64,000 nt of DNA. Origin: Sarcocystis neurona. Its lineage: Eukaryota > Apicomplexa > Conoidasida > Eucoccidiorida > Sarcocystidae. The stretch is from positions 1,137,969-1,201,968 of the forward strand of contig KL647318.1 in assembly GCA_000727475.1 (NCBI GenBank). The letters are read 5' to 3'. Made by a program: the position numbers and the translations under genes. The stretch's first letter is position 1, and each line of letters opens with the position of its first letter. The notes below the pieces were generated by a model. It was not told the origin of the DNA and searched no databases. It saw only the letters and a program-made list of their open reading frames with translations. Of this stretch, positions 33,201-43,238 are shown in pieces.

Positions 33201-36200
33201 AAGAAGAGAACCGAGACGAGACAGGGAGAGACCTCGGCAGCAAGGGAGACGGGAAGAGAGGCGGAGACGGGGATGGAGACGCGATGACACAAATGTGTGG
33301 CTGAGGCTGCTCGTCGCCGATCTCCTCCTCCTGCAGCGACCGAAGAAAAAGACGAGCAGATAGATATCTGCAGAGACGCAGAGCATGCCATGCACAGAGA
33401 TTCGCAGAATATATGGAGATGGAAGAGACGGAGGAAACTCTCCACACATCACGCAGAAAGAGACACAGACAGAGAGATAGTAGCAGCAGATATTCCCTCA
33501 TTAATACATGTGCTTCTGTCTTTCTGTGTGTATGTGTGTGTGTGTGTGGATATATATACATACACAGGTATACATACACATCCATATATATATATGTGTG
33601 TATTCACATACATCCCCGGAGTCCTGCGCCTTTCTGTCTGTATACGCCTGGCGAGGAATAGTTGCTGTTGTCGTAGGAGAAGCAAAAGAGATGGAGGCTA
33701 CGGGTCTCATCTTTGCCCTCGCCATTTTCCTCGGCATTGGCCGCAATTCTTCTGTCCACTATTTGCCTCGTCGTTTGCCTCAACGTTATTTGCCTTGTCC
33801 TCTCCTTCGTCCCCTTCCTCGCGAGTCGTTCTGTTGCTGTCCTCGGCGTCTGCCCGAGTCTTCTTGCTCGGCGGATTCTCTCCGTTTCTGGCGCGCTCTC
33901 TGTCCCCCTTTCTGGCCGAACACGCAGAAGGAGGTGTGCACTGTCTGCCTGCGTTTGCATGCGGTTTTCGGTTTCTTCACGGAAAGAGACAAGGAAGGAA
34001 GCACAGCAGGAACTGAGAAGCGGGACGGAAGGTTGCTGTGTGTGTGTGTGTGTGTGTGTGTAGCCGTGGCTGTCTCTGTCTCTTTGAGCCCTTCCCCTTC
34101 TTTTCGATTACTTCTGCTGCACGTGTTTTGTGCGTGTGTGGGGTGGCGCGCCAGGGCAGACGGTGCTGCTGCTGCTGCGGAGTCCTCTAGACTCTCCTTC
34201 GCTCGCTCGCTGGCTGTCTCAGCAGCAGCAGCAACAGCAGCAGAACAGCAGCTTCTTGCAGAGACGGAGCAGCAGCTTGAGAAGCGGCAGCAGCAGCAGC
34301 AGCAGAAAAGAGGAAGTGCTGCTAGTCTTCGTTCGGCAGCAGCTGCGGGCTTTACGCTTGCTGCTGGAGAAAGCAGCGCAGGACGTATTTGTGTCGTTCG
34401 AACTGCCTGCTGCCGCTGCTGGTGTGGGAATGCAGCAGCAGCAGTTGGCGAACATGCGAGAAAGAATTCAAGCAGCTGCTGCAGATGAAGTGCAGCAGCT
34501 ATGCGAAGAAATGGGCGTCGACTGGCGACCGCTGCTGACACAGGAGGATATTTATGTCTTTCTAAATGAGCAGCTTCAAGGTAACTGGTCGGCTCTGCTG
34601 CCTGAAGGGGGGGTCGCTTCTGTTGCTGCTGCTGCTCCTTCCTCTTCTTCCACTGACTCGGCGGGCTGCGTCTATCTGCTTACTAGCTGGGAAGCCTTCG
34701 TCCACGAGGGCGCGTTGCTCATCGATGAAGCCCTGCAGCAGCAGCGACGAGCAAACCAGCAGCAGCAGCAAGCGAAAAAGAAGCAGCAGGAGCAACAGCA
34801 AGGGCCACCAGCAGCAGAGGTGGGGCGAGGGGGGGGGGGCAGAGTGGAAGGAAGCAGCAACAGCAGCGACACGCGGCGATGGAAACGCGGGCGGAACAAC
34901 AGCAGCAGGAGGAGGAGGAGGGCGCGAGACAGAGCAGCAGCAGCAGCAACAGGAAGAAGAGGAGACAGAGCAGCAGGAAGTGCAGCAGCAAAGGGGAGTG
35001 GAGCTACAGTATAGTTTTCAATATAGAGAACTCCTGAAGCGGCTGCAGCAGGTGCTGAACATCGACACCGTCGTCATCAATTATTTTCCTCAGCAGCAGC
35101 AGCTAAATTCTTCGACATTCACACCGGCTGTTTCTTCTTCTTTCTTTGCCTCTCTGTGGACGTCGGGGCTGCCTTGCCAGCGACTGCAGGGACCCTCGGT
35201 CCGGTCGACTCTCTCCTGCTTCTGCCGCTTTCTCTCCGACGCTGCTGCTGCTGTTGCGAGACCTGCGGCGGCTGCGGCTCTGCTGGCAGAGAAAAGTGAG
35301 ACGAGTAATGTGTCGCAGCTGCTGCTGCAAACGGCCGGCGTTGTAGCAGGCGGCGGCCCGGCGAAAGATGCTGCAGCCGTTCACCATGTCAGCAGTTTTG
35401 CTGTGTCCTCAGTTCCTCCCAGCAGTGGTGCGCTGCATTCCAGCGGACACGCGTCAGCAGCAGCAATATCCGTCGTCGGAGACCCCACAGACCGAGAAGC
35501 AGCAGCAGCAGAGAGACGCGCAGGCGCGGACTGCCCAGCAACAGCAGCCGGAGAAAGAGAAGAGGCAGTAGCAGCAGCAAGAGCGGCAGCAGCAGCAACA
35601 GTGGCAGCAGGAGCAACAGCGGAAGCAGAGCTGATCGCGGGAGGAGAGGGAGAAGGAAGAGAGTTGGAAGGTTTACGGGCCGCAAGAGCGGCTGCTTGGA
35701 GAGACAGAGTAATGAGCGTGGAGCAGAAGTACCCCATCTGGAAGTGGGTTGATTACTCGCTGCTGCATATAAAGAGAAATGTTGTCGCCGGTCGGCAGCT
35801 CGCACTGCAGCAGCAGCGAAGGGCTGCAGCAACAGCACTTGCAGAGGCTGCAGGGGTCCGGCAGCTCCTCACGGTTTACTGCTGGAACTACGACCTGCTC
35901 AGCGAAAACAGCAGCAGCAACAGCCGCAGCAGCAGCCGCAGTTTTCACAGCAGCAGCACCCACAGCAGCAGCAGCGCCCACAGCAGCAGCAGCCTTCACA
36001 GCAGCAGCAGCAGCCTTCACAGCAGCAACAGCAGCAACCTTCACAACAGCAGCGTGTCGTGCGCAGCGTGTCCTTCGTTCCTTGGCAGGTTCGTGGAGCA
36101 GTTGCTTGTTCTCGAAGGAATTGTCGCCCTGTCGGGTTCCACAGAGATATACCTGGCGGGGGACTTCCTGTTACTGCTGCTTGACCTGCTGTGCGAAGGC

Positions 36201-39200
36201 GACTTGCTGCTCTTCGGCCGACATTCTCCTGCTGCTGCCACTGCTGCTGCTGACAAAGCCGACGCTGCTGGTACTGCTGCTGCGTCCTTGCGGCGAGGTG
36301 GCAGGGAGGGCGAGGAAGAAGGCGCAGAAACGCCGGGCGACAAGCCGGTGCTTGGCGACGGCGACGCAGCGACAGCAGCAGCAGCAGTAGCAAAAGCAGG
36401 AGGAGAAGTGGCCGGTTCCCCGCCTTCCCGCGCCCCGGGTCTAGAAGGAGATTCGCCGGCTGCTGCTGCAGGAACCGCTGTGTATGTGCTGCCCACGCGC
36501 CAGCAGCAGCAGCGGCCTGGAGCCGTGTTTTCAGGAAGAAGTTCAGCAGCAGCAGCAGCAGCAGCTCCGCAGGCGGGCTGCAGCAGCCGGTCCGCAGGAG
36601 GACGCGGATCGACGACAGGGACGGCAGGAGCAGGAGGAGGGACTGGCAGCAGCAGCACAGGGAGGCGAGGGTCTGCAGCAGGAGCGGCAGCAGGCAAAAA
36701 GCCAAACAAAAACAGCTCTCCGGTGCTTCTTCCTTCTCTAGCAGCGAAGAAGCAGCAGAGACCGGAGCCGCAGCAGCAGCGCCTGCAGCAGCAGCGGCCG
36801 CAGCAGCAGGTGCGTCCACAGCAGCAGCAGCAGCTCACGGCGGACCAGGGAACAGAGCTCCAGCAGGAAAAGGGAACGACGCAGCTGCTGCAGCGGAGAG
36901 GCCATGAGGAGGGGGATGGAGGAGGAGAAGTCGCCGAAGCAGCAGAGCCCGAGAAAGTGCTGCTGCTGAGGAAGTTCCCCGGTTTCCATCGCTACGCTCG
37001 CGCCGTGACGCTGCTCTTTCGGAAAATTGTAGAGACTGGTAACGTTGCTGTCCCTAGCAAACAAGAACAAGTCCCACCCAACACTGGGGCAACAAAGACA
37101 CAACCGTATTTATACATCTCTTCAAAGTTCTTCACTTGCATCTCCACCTCTACCCACCGGTGCAATATATATACATGTATGTAGGTAGATAGAGATACAG
37201 ATACGTAGACAGAGACGTAGGTGGTTAGACGAATATGTACACGAAGGGGGGTAAAGTGATACACAGGGAGATACATATCTGACGACGCAACGTCCACCAG
37301 GTCTGTCAACCTCTATACATAGGAAGCATACAAGTATCTTCGTGCCTCATACGAACATGTGAATATGTACACACACCAAGATTTTCTACCGTCTACATAT
37401 ACATGTGTGTAGTCGCTTGACGTCTATCCGTATATACAGCAATATAGAGATATCTATATAGACGTGTATACAGATGTAAATAAATAGGCACGGTCCTGTA
37501 TATATAGAGAGAGAGACACACAGTGAAGTAGAGAAAAAGACGGAGAGAAGATGGTGCAGAAGTTGCTGCTGCTGCTGCTTCGAAGTGTGTTGCGAGAAAA
37601 TGGGAAGAAGTGTCTTCCCCACTTCTCGCAGCTCGTCTGCTGCCCGGTATACTTTTGCGTGGTCTGCACACGCGTAGCAGCAAAGGCCTGCACGCGCCCT
37701 CTGCCGCGAGCTGCTGCAAGTTCTCCGATTCCCGCCAGAGACACGGAGACGCAGAGACACACACAGAGAGACAAGGAGACAGGGAGACAGGTTCATGTGT
37801 ACAAAGTCAAAGTGCACATATTCCTCCACACATTGTTGTTAATATACAAGAAACACGATTTTGGTGTCTCCCTCCGTCTCCCTGTCTGTCTGCTTCTCTG
37901 TCTTTGTCTCTTCCTGTCTGTGTGTGTGTGTGTGCCTCCCCGTCTCCCTGTCTGTCCGTGTGCGTCTCCCCGTCTCCCCGTCTGTCCACGCGTGCGTCTC
38001 CCCGTCTCCCTGTCTGTCCGTGGCTGTCTCCCCGTCTCCCTGTCTGTGTCTATTTGCCTGTGTCCCTGTGTCTGTTTGTCCAGCCACCTATCTGTCTACC
38101 AATCTCCCTACCTATCTACCTTTCTACCTACCTTTCAATGTATCTGTGTATCGACCTATTTGTCTACACAGATATCCTTCTGCCTGCTCATCTCGCTGAG
38201 TAGCTACCTATCTATCTACCTTCTATCTATTTGTCTACATATTTGTCCGCCTGTTCGTTTCTCCGGCCACCACCTTTCTCTCTGTCTCTCTACCTTTCTA
38301 CCTACCTATCTATCTGTCTATGTACCTCTCCGCTCTCCACCTATTTGTCCATCTTTCGCTATGTCTCGCTATCTACCTGTCTGTCTATCTGTCTCTCTAT
38401 CTATCCACCTATCTCTCTCCCTGTTTCCCTACTTATCTGTCTATCTACCTATCTGACTCTCTTTCTGTCCATTTGTTTCGCTAGCTGTCCGTCTGCCTCG
38501 CTGTCTGTGTGCCTGTCCGTTTCTCTGTCTATTCGTCTATCGCCTCACCTGTGTATCTGTCTTCCTATCTATCTATCTATCTGTCTCTCTGTCTAGGTCT
38601 GTCTCCGTGTGTGTTTCTCTCTCTATGCGTCTGCGTCTCTCTCTGTTTTGCTGTTATTCTCTTTGTCTCTTCCTGAGTGAAGAGCGTGTGTACAAGTATA
38701 GAAGCGTTGTTACCTGTTGAACATGTAGGAGAAGATAAAATAGGACTTGCCTGACAGGAAGTGAAGGAAACGGAGAGGGGGAAGTGATACTTTCAGCGAC
38801 GGTTGCTGTTGTTTATCCTCTGTCTGCTGCCTCCGTTCTTCCCGCTGCTGCCGCCGTTGCTGCTGCTGCTGCCTCGTCTGCTCTTGCTGCTGTCGTTTCT
38901 TCTGCTGCTCCCACTGCTCCTGTGTCTGCTGCCTCTGTTCCTTCCGCTGCCGCCGCCAACGCTGCTGCTGCTCCGCCCGCTGCTGCTTCCTCGGCTGCTG
39001 CTGTTGTCGTTTCTTTTGCTGCTGCCGCTGGTCCTCTGCCTGCTGCCTCCGCCCACCTGTCGCTGCTTTCGCTACTGCTGCTACTGCTTTCTCGTCTGCT
39101 GCTGCTCTGTCTGCTGCCTCTCTGCTGCCGTTGTTGCTGCTGTCGTTTCTTCTGCTGTTACCCGTGTTCCTCTCTCTGCTGCCTCCCTTCCTCCCGCTAC

Positions 39201-42200
39201 TCTTGATACTGCTGCTGCTGCTCCGCCTGCTGCTGCTGCAGCGTGTTGTGAGGGAAAAGTGCTGCTGCCTGTGGGCGGGGGCTTGCGTGGCTACTTTATT
39301 TTCAGCCGCCGACCGAGGTATCAAAATTTCTTTCCCCGCTGAGGTGCTGCTGGGCGTTGTCCATCGCACTCTTGCCGAAGGCGGAAAGAACGAGGATGCG
39401 AACAGCAGCAGCAGCAGCACTCGGCAGCAGAGAGAGAAGGCAGGAGAAGAAGTGGCAGATACTTCTCCTGCTGCTTCTGCTGCAGCTGCTGCTGCTTCTG
39501 CTGCAGCTGCTGCTGCTTCGACAGCGTCAGGGAAGGCCGGTGGCAGAAGTCAGAGGAAAAAAGCTGGAGGGGCGGCAGGAGCAGCAGAAAGCGGCAGGAG
39601 CGCTGCTGCTGCTGCTTCGGCGGTTGGTGCAGGAGCAGCAGCGGCCGCAGGAACAGCAGGAGGAGGAGGAGCAGCAGCGGCAAGGCAAAGTTTGTCAGGA
39701 CGCCATCAACCCCATGCGGAGACAGGAAGGGAAGAAACAGAAACAATGCAGCAACAGTTGAAACGGCGGCAGCGACAAGCCGTTGTTTGCTGCTCGTTAC
39801 CAACAGCAGAGGAAGTGATGGAGTGGCTTCACGAGAAGTGGGCTCCAGCTGCTTCTGCTGCTGCTAGCGACGCAGCTGAAGAGACTGACCGGCTCTCTGC
39901 TGCTCCCTCTGTGGCGCCGACTTCCGTAGATGACCCCACAGCTGCTGCTGCTTCTACTTATTTTTCAAGCGTCGGCGATGTAGCTGCTACAGCGGACGAT
40001 CACGGAGGAAGTCGCCTGGCACCGCACGCAGCAGCAGGAGGAGGAGGAAGTGTTGGCGGAAGAGCAGCAGACGGAGCAGCAGCCACAGAGCCTCAAGGAG
40101 AAGAAAAATACGTTGCCAGCTACTGGGGTCTCTCTGCTGCTGCTTCTCAGGAACTGCTCGACTGCGTCGCCTGCAGCCGGGCCGTCGCATACATCGGCGA
40201 TGCGCTCGAGAGAACCGAGGAGCCGCTCCTGCAGCAGCAGCAGCTTCGGCAGCAGCAGCAGCGACGCAGTTTGCTGCCGTCGCCAGTCTCTTCTTTTCAT
40301 CTGCCGCAACAGGAGGAGGAGGAGAACAGCAGCAATAGCAGCAGCACCAGGAGGACGACGCAGCTGCTGCTGCTGCAGCTGAAGCAGCGCAGTCCGTATA
40401 CGTAAGTAGTGCAAATAGACGCTGCTGTCTCTTTTGCCTCTCCAGTAGTCACTTGCTGGCGATATACACACATATTCCTTCCTATATCCACATACCTACA
40501 CATATATATGCAAACACACATGTATACATACACCCGTGTATGTGTCTCGGGCCTCGTGCATGGGTCTCACTGTGTAGATATACACGCTCAGCTAACTGCA
40601 ATGCCTCTTATATATATATATAGTCACAGGCCTATATACATATATATAGAGAGAGAGAAAGAGAGAGAGAAATTGATCAATAGATACAGAAAACCACATA
40701 CCTGCAGAGGGTGCATACACTTTCATTTTCAACATCTTTTCATGTGTGTGAAGCGACATTGAAGTAAACAGGCATGGGCATATATATACATATATATATA
40801 CACATATATATATACTGACACACTTATATATATATATAGGCTGACTGATACAGAAGTCCACATGCATGCAGAAGAATAGATATATATATTGATATCTCAT
40901 ACGTGTATGGACAGAGAATAAGGTGAACAGCGGTGGGGTGCGGTCGACCCGAAGCATGCAACTGCATACATATATATACATACATAGATATAGATATGTG
41001 TACAGAGACAGCAAACAATAGACAAGTCTGCAAGTATCTCCACACGCATATATAGAGAGAGAGACAGACACACACATATACAGAGAGATAGAGACACGGA
41101 GACACAGATACATATATATACATATATATATAAGAGACGGCGGGAAATAGTAGAGGAATGCACAGGGGCATATACGTGTGTAGTTGTGAAATGGCGAAGG
41201 CTGCGGGCCTGTGTGAACTCCTTTAATCATCTCTACGAAGAAAGCTGCTGTTTGAAGATTAGCTACCGGCATACACAGCTCGCCACGCGTCTCTCTCCAG
41301 AGCCGTGTTTAGTCTTCTCTATCTATATATGTAATATATATACATATATTGGCGACTCTCTACATACGTGTATATATATATATATTGACGAGTATCTACG
41401 TTCATATATACGTATACACATATGTGTATACATGCACATGCGTGCGTGTGTGTGTGTGTCTCTCCCTCGTCCTCTACATATATATATATATGTACATATG
41501 TAGACAAGGAGAGTCATATACATATATATGTATGTATGATATATATATATATACGTACATATGTAGACAAGGAGAGTCATATACATACATTTGTGTGTAT
41601 GAGATATATATATATGTGTACATATGTAAACAAGGAGAGTCATATACATATATATGTATGTATGATATATATATATACGTACATATGTAGACAAGGAGAG
41701 TCATATACATATATATGTATGTATGAGGTAGACAGAGAGATAGATAGGAATAGAGATAGAGAAGGCGAATCTGAGGCATATATCTGCATATATGTATATA
41801 TATGTATATATATGTATACATATATGAATATGTCTACATATATATATAGATAGATAGAGAGGGAGACGGGGGTGTGTAGACAGAGAGCGTGAGTCACACA
41901 TATATATACACATATTCAATGTATGCGTATATATAGAGACAGAAAGGCACATATCATTATCCATCCATCTAACATCCCATACATACGTCTAGTCACATAC
42001 GTGTATGCCTAGACATACGCCTACGTACATATGTATTATGTGTCTGTAGATATATCTGTATATACATATATCTGTATATAGACAGACATATACATACATT
42101 TCATGTATATATACAGAGAGAGAGAGTCACATGTATATATACATATGTGTGTAGATATATATATATATATATGCATATCTCCCCTCCCTATTTACATGTA

Positions 42201-42598
42201 TAGACATATATCTACTACATACATATATATATGTGTATGTAGAGGGAGAAAAAGAGGCGTATATGTGTATATATAGAGAGTTTCACATATACATGTATAT
42301 ATTTGTAGAAGGAGACGGACAGAGAGCGAGTCATCTATTTATATGTATAAAAGAGAGAAAGTTGTGCTTATTGGTGTATCACAAGGATATACCGGGGGAT
42401 CGCGAGAAGGAGAGGAGGGCTGCTGCACGACTCGCGTTTCTGCTGCATTGCATGCGGCGTTGTATGCTGGACGACTTCTCTTCGATTTTGTTGAATGGGA
42501 AGTTGACTCCGCGTCTCGTGTGTCTCTTGCTGCTCCTACCAAAAGGGAAGGAAGAACTCAATTCGCTTTTCATCATTCACTACCAATTCTACCCGTAA
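25371..42598 (+). CDS. MYCBPAP-like gene continued, with PGK-like region
   Basis: Exons: 25371-25751, 28223-29077, 29262 to about 29575, 31035-31877, 34223-37038, 37560-37646, 39306-40401, and probably 42386-42598. Every junction from 25371 to the 39306 acceptor is phase 1, apart from the unplaced donor of the 29262 exon, so the pieces fit together. The first exons match the C-terminal layout of MYCBPAP. From about 35000 the protein resembles phosphoglycerate kinase in order: a yVNdaF-like strand, the GGAKV helix region, the kGvkillPvDv strand, and the 'WNGP' region with its key residues lost. Gln, Ser and Ala runs interrupt throughout. Two frame changes inside 34223-37038 lie on homopolymers. 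The last exon does not join 40401 in phase, so an exon may be missing. Name is an inference; coding status is well supported. Confidence 0.5.
25752..28222. other. Intron rich in TA, CA and CT microsatellites
   Basis: Pyrimidine-rich at 25915-25985, CATA repeats at 26190-26340, a CTAT run at 26648-26672, TA runs, and CT tracts at 27258-27280. Around 27340-27440 a frame reading NTWGDAGKSVLHRRDAESLR might be an extra small exon. Pyrimidine and CTG sequence from 27940 leads to the acceptor cttcctgccgtgcag. Confidence 0.45.
28223..29077 (+). CDS. Exon: MYCBPAP-like C-terminal domain, Ala/Val-rich
   Basis: It begins DITRPTTRC and continues CLLFEKLNETLAVAGAPFVV, comparable with the MYCBPAP 'F-x-x-x-N-x-x-L...V-x-x-L' block. 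About 130 residues of Ala/Val/Pro repeat follow (28390-28800), then a helical segment LPVALPVKRELSFQLQALQN (28870-28940), similar to the family pattern of LP followed by R-E-x-L and L-N-x-L. The donor is GAG|GTAAAA in phase 1. The next exon from 29262 (after ctttcctgtag) restores the frame exactly and reads ARFVLQEKVERRFLVFAAHS. It is open until TGA 29573-29575; its own donor was not placed. Confidence 0.6.
29262..29575 (+). CDS. Exon continuing 28223-29077
   Basis: The acceptor tattctcctttcctgtag precedes 29262, and GT plus the leftover G of the previous exon forms a Gly codon. It reads GRTVSVMAVLPVTSLPRFSA, an Ala run, then FLVFAAHSYAVDSSQLANMQ. If it is internal it must end at a phase-1 donor before 29573 to join 31035; otherwise the stop codon there would end the protein and the downstream exons would be a second gene. 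Confidence 0.45.
29576..29760. repeat. Imperfect 24-bp (8-residue) repeat array in CTG-rich DNA
   Basis: Units of the form CGCTCAGTCCTGCTGCTG plus six variable bases recur about seven times. The minus strand reads repeats of T-E-R-x-S-S-S-R; the plus strand reads L-L-L-L-I-R-S-V. CTG-rich sequence with weaker structure continues to about 30115. Confidence 0.6.
29761..31034. other. Intron-like CTG block, TA microsatellites and CT-rich tract
   Basis: CTG-rich to 30115, TA-rich to 30560, then CT-rich with many TCTCT words up to 30960, leading to the acceptor gttcaagaactgtgtgcgcag. No independent gene supported. Confidence 0.45.
31035..31877 (+). CDS. Exon: Ala/Gln-rich then Glu/Lys-rich helical segment
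   Basis: Phase 1 at both ends; donor CCAG|GTACGA. It reads SYAQTVLTGRAAVGLPRPQK, then Ala and Gln/Ser runs, then clear protein: WLLHAEELLQRALLQLFETF (31458-31520) and, after a Ser/Gly run, TELNETWWLQCLSRDTQAKK with WEKLNEKRRTQLLQQCCKAD at the end. The WxxL and WEKL(N)E spacing resembles the helical region of MYCBPAP before its C-terminal end. Coding is well supported, function is inferred. Confidence 0.6.
32015..32536 (+). other. Highly basic open frame within an intron
   Basis: ATG at 32015 opens 173 codons that are half Arg, Lys and Glu (EKKRRRKRQLRKYSRN) because the DNA is almost pure purine. It lies between exons 31035-31877 and 34223-37038. Composition alone explains the lack of stops, so I treat it as probably not translated. 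Confidence 0.3.
32537..34222. other. Intron with TA/TG repeats and a CT-rich end
   Basis: TATG/TA sequence from 32680 to 33120 and again 33520-33610, a GT run at 34039-34062, and CTC-rich DNA before the acceptor tcgctggctgtctcag at 34222. Long Tyr/Ile/Cys frames here are translations of TATG repeats. Confidence 0.5.
34223..37038 (+). CDS. Large exon: end of MYCBPAP-like part and start of PGK-like region
   Basis: Phase 1 in, phase 1 out (GAGACTG|GTAACG). It starts EQQLLAETEQQLEKRQQQ; then, after one surplus A in an A run (34311-34314), KEEVLLVFVRQQLRALRLLL and EEMGVDWRPLLTQEDIYVFL. A second +1 change coincides with an 11-G run (34829-34839). From 34990 it reads VELQYSFQYRELLKRLQQVL and NIDTVVINYFP, similar to the 'L..l.dvyVNDaF' strand of phosphoglycerate kinase. 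MSVEQKYPIWKWVDYSLLHI lies at 35713. LLVLEGIVALSGSTEIYLAG (36105-36165) fits the 'kI.vi..ll.kvd.iiiGGgma' part. FPGFHRYARAVTLLFRKIVE closes the exon. The Gly-Gly-Ala-Lys nucleotide-loop residues are not present. Coding is firm, domain assignment tentative. Confidence 0.62.
37560..37646 (+). CDS. Small 87-bp exon joining the PGK-like halves
   Basis: 29 codons, phase 1 at both ends, donor CCCG|GTATAC. It reads ASKCVARKWEEVSSPLLAAR. Together with the next exon it gives a helix followed directly by RGIKISFPAEVLLG, which is the PGK order (helix, then 'kGvkillPvDvv'). The upstream acceptor is purine-rich and weak, which lowers confidence in the exact start. Confidence 0.5.
37647..39305. repeat. Intron with about 800 bp of CTGT/CTAT/CTCC pyrimidine repeats
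   Basis: From about 37861 to 38660 the plus strand is a tetranucleotide-like array (CCTGTCTGTC, CTATCTACCT, CTCTCTGTCT) with very few purine pairs. CTG-rich sequence (38800-39240) follows, then the acceptor gtggctactttattttcag. The long Leu/Ser/Tyr frames over it are translation of the repeat. Confidence 0.65.
39306..40401 (+). CDS. Exon: C-terminal half of the PGK-like region
   Basis: Strong acceptor (ctactttattttcag) and strong donor (AC|GTAAGT, phase 2). It begins ADRGIKISFPAEVLLGVVHR, matching the PGK 'kGvkillPvDvvva' strand, passes through an Ala/Gly-rich insertion, then RQAVVCCSLPTAEEVMEWLH (39775-39830). EEKYVASYWGLSAAASQELL and DCVACSRAVAYIGDALERTE (40105-40220) fit the PGK block 'mdiGp.s...y...i..ak.ivWNGPmGvfE', but Asn-Gly-Pro and Gly-Pro positions are replaced, so ATP/phosphoglycerate catalysis is unlikely. 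It ends with Gln and Glu runs. Confidence 0.6.
40402..42385. other. Intron(s) with TA repeats and a possible extra exon
   Basis: Mostly TA, CATA and GAGA repeats. Around 41186-41306 a bounded plus-strand frame reads LRACVNSFNHLYEESCCLKI and could be an exon (acceptor near 41199 in phase 2), but its exit phase does not match 42386. Confidence 0.4.
41500..41752. repeat. Four tandem copies of a 61-63 bp repeat
   Basis: caaggagagtcatatacat occurs at 41505, 41568, 41631 and 41692. Each unit carries TA runs and ends acatatgtagacaag. Copy 3 differs most (tttgtgtgtatgag). Confidence 0.75.
42386..42598 (+). CDS. Probable exon, last of the long gene
   Basis: It follows an AG at 42384-42385 (ttattggtgtatcacaag) and reads DIPGDREKERRAAARLAFLL, MRRCMLDDFSSILLNGKLTP and RLVCLLLLLPKGKEELNSLF, ending at TAA after HYQFYP. 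Composition is that of a normal globular or helical protein. A donor CC|GTAATT near the end is also possible, in which case the gene would run on. The join to 40401 is out of phase. Confidence 0.45.
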   Translation, partial: DIPGDREKERRAAARLAFLLHCMRRCMLDDFSSILLNGKLTPRLVCLLLLLPKGKEELNSLFIIHYQFYP

Positions 42599-43238
42599 TT
42601 CACATCTATTTACACGTGGATTACACAGACAAACATATACATATATATATATATATGCGGTTGAATAGACGCATGCATATAGATATACATGTGTGTACGT
42701 ACATATCTGTGTATAGATATATACGTCTGCATGCGTGTTTCCAGGACTTCCTTCTCTGTCTATTTCTTCTCTGTCTTCTTTTTTTCCTTGCATCGATATG
42801 TGTGTGAGTGTATCTGTCCTATCTCTCTCTTACTATAAATCTATCCATCTATCTGTCTTCCCACCTATAAATATATATAGGTGGATACTGGCGTCTCCCG
42901 TGCCTGTCTTATTCTCTTCATATTTGCGTATATACATGTATCCCATCCATCTGCACCTCCACACGGAAATACACACAGATCCACAAATACGTACACATAT
43001 ATAAATATGTTTATATGTGTCTACCCTGCCTCGCCCTCTCCGTAGATATACGTATGTATGTGCGTGTATAGCTTACGTTCCTCTCTCTTCTCACATATAT
43101 GCATATACAGATACCACTATATATCTACGCATACACAGACTTGCCTGACCTATGTATGTGTATCTGGCGAGAGGAAGAGAAGAGCCTGCCCCACCTCAGG
43201 AGTGTCTCTTCAAAACAGCCGCTTTCCTTTCATTCCAG

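Noticed and set aside
37551..38456. 301-codon Leu/Ser/Pro/Cys frame
   Set aside because: Only the first 30 codons overlap a credible exon, in another frame; the rest translates CTGT/CTAT repeats.
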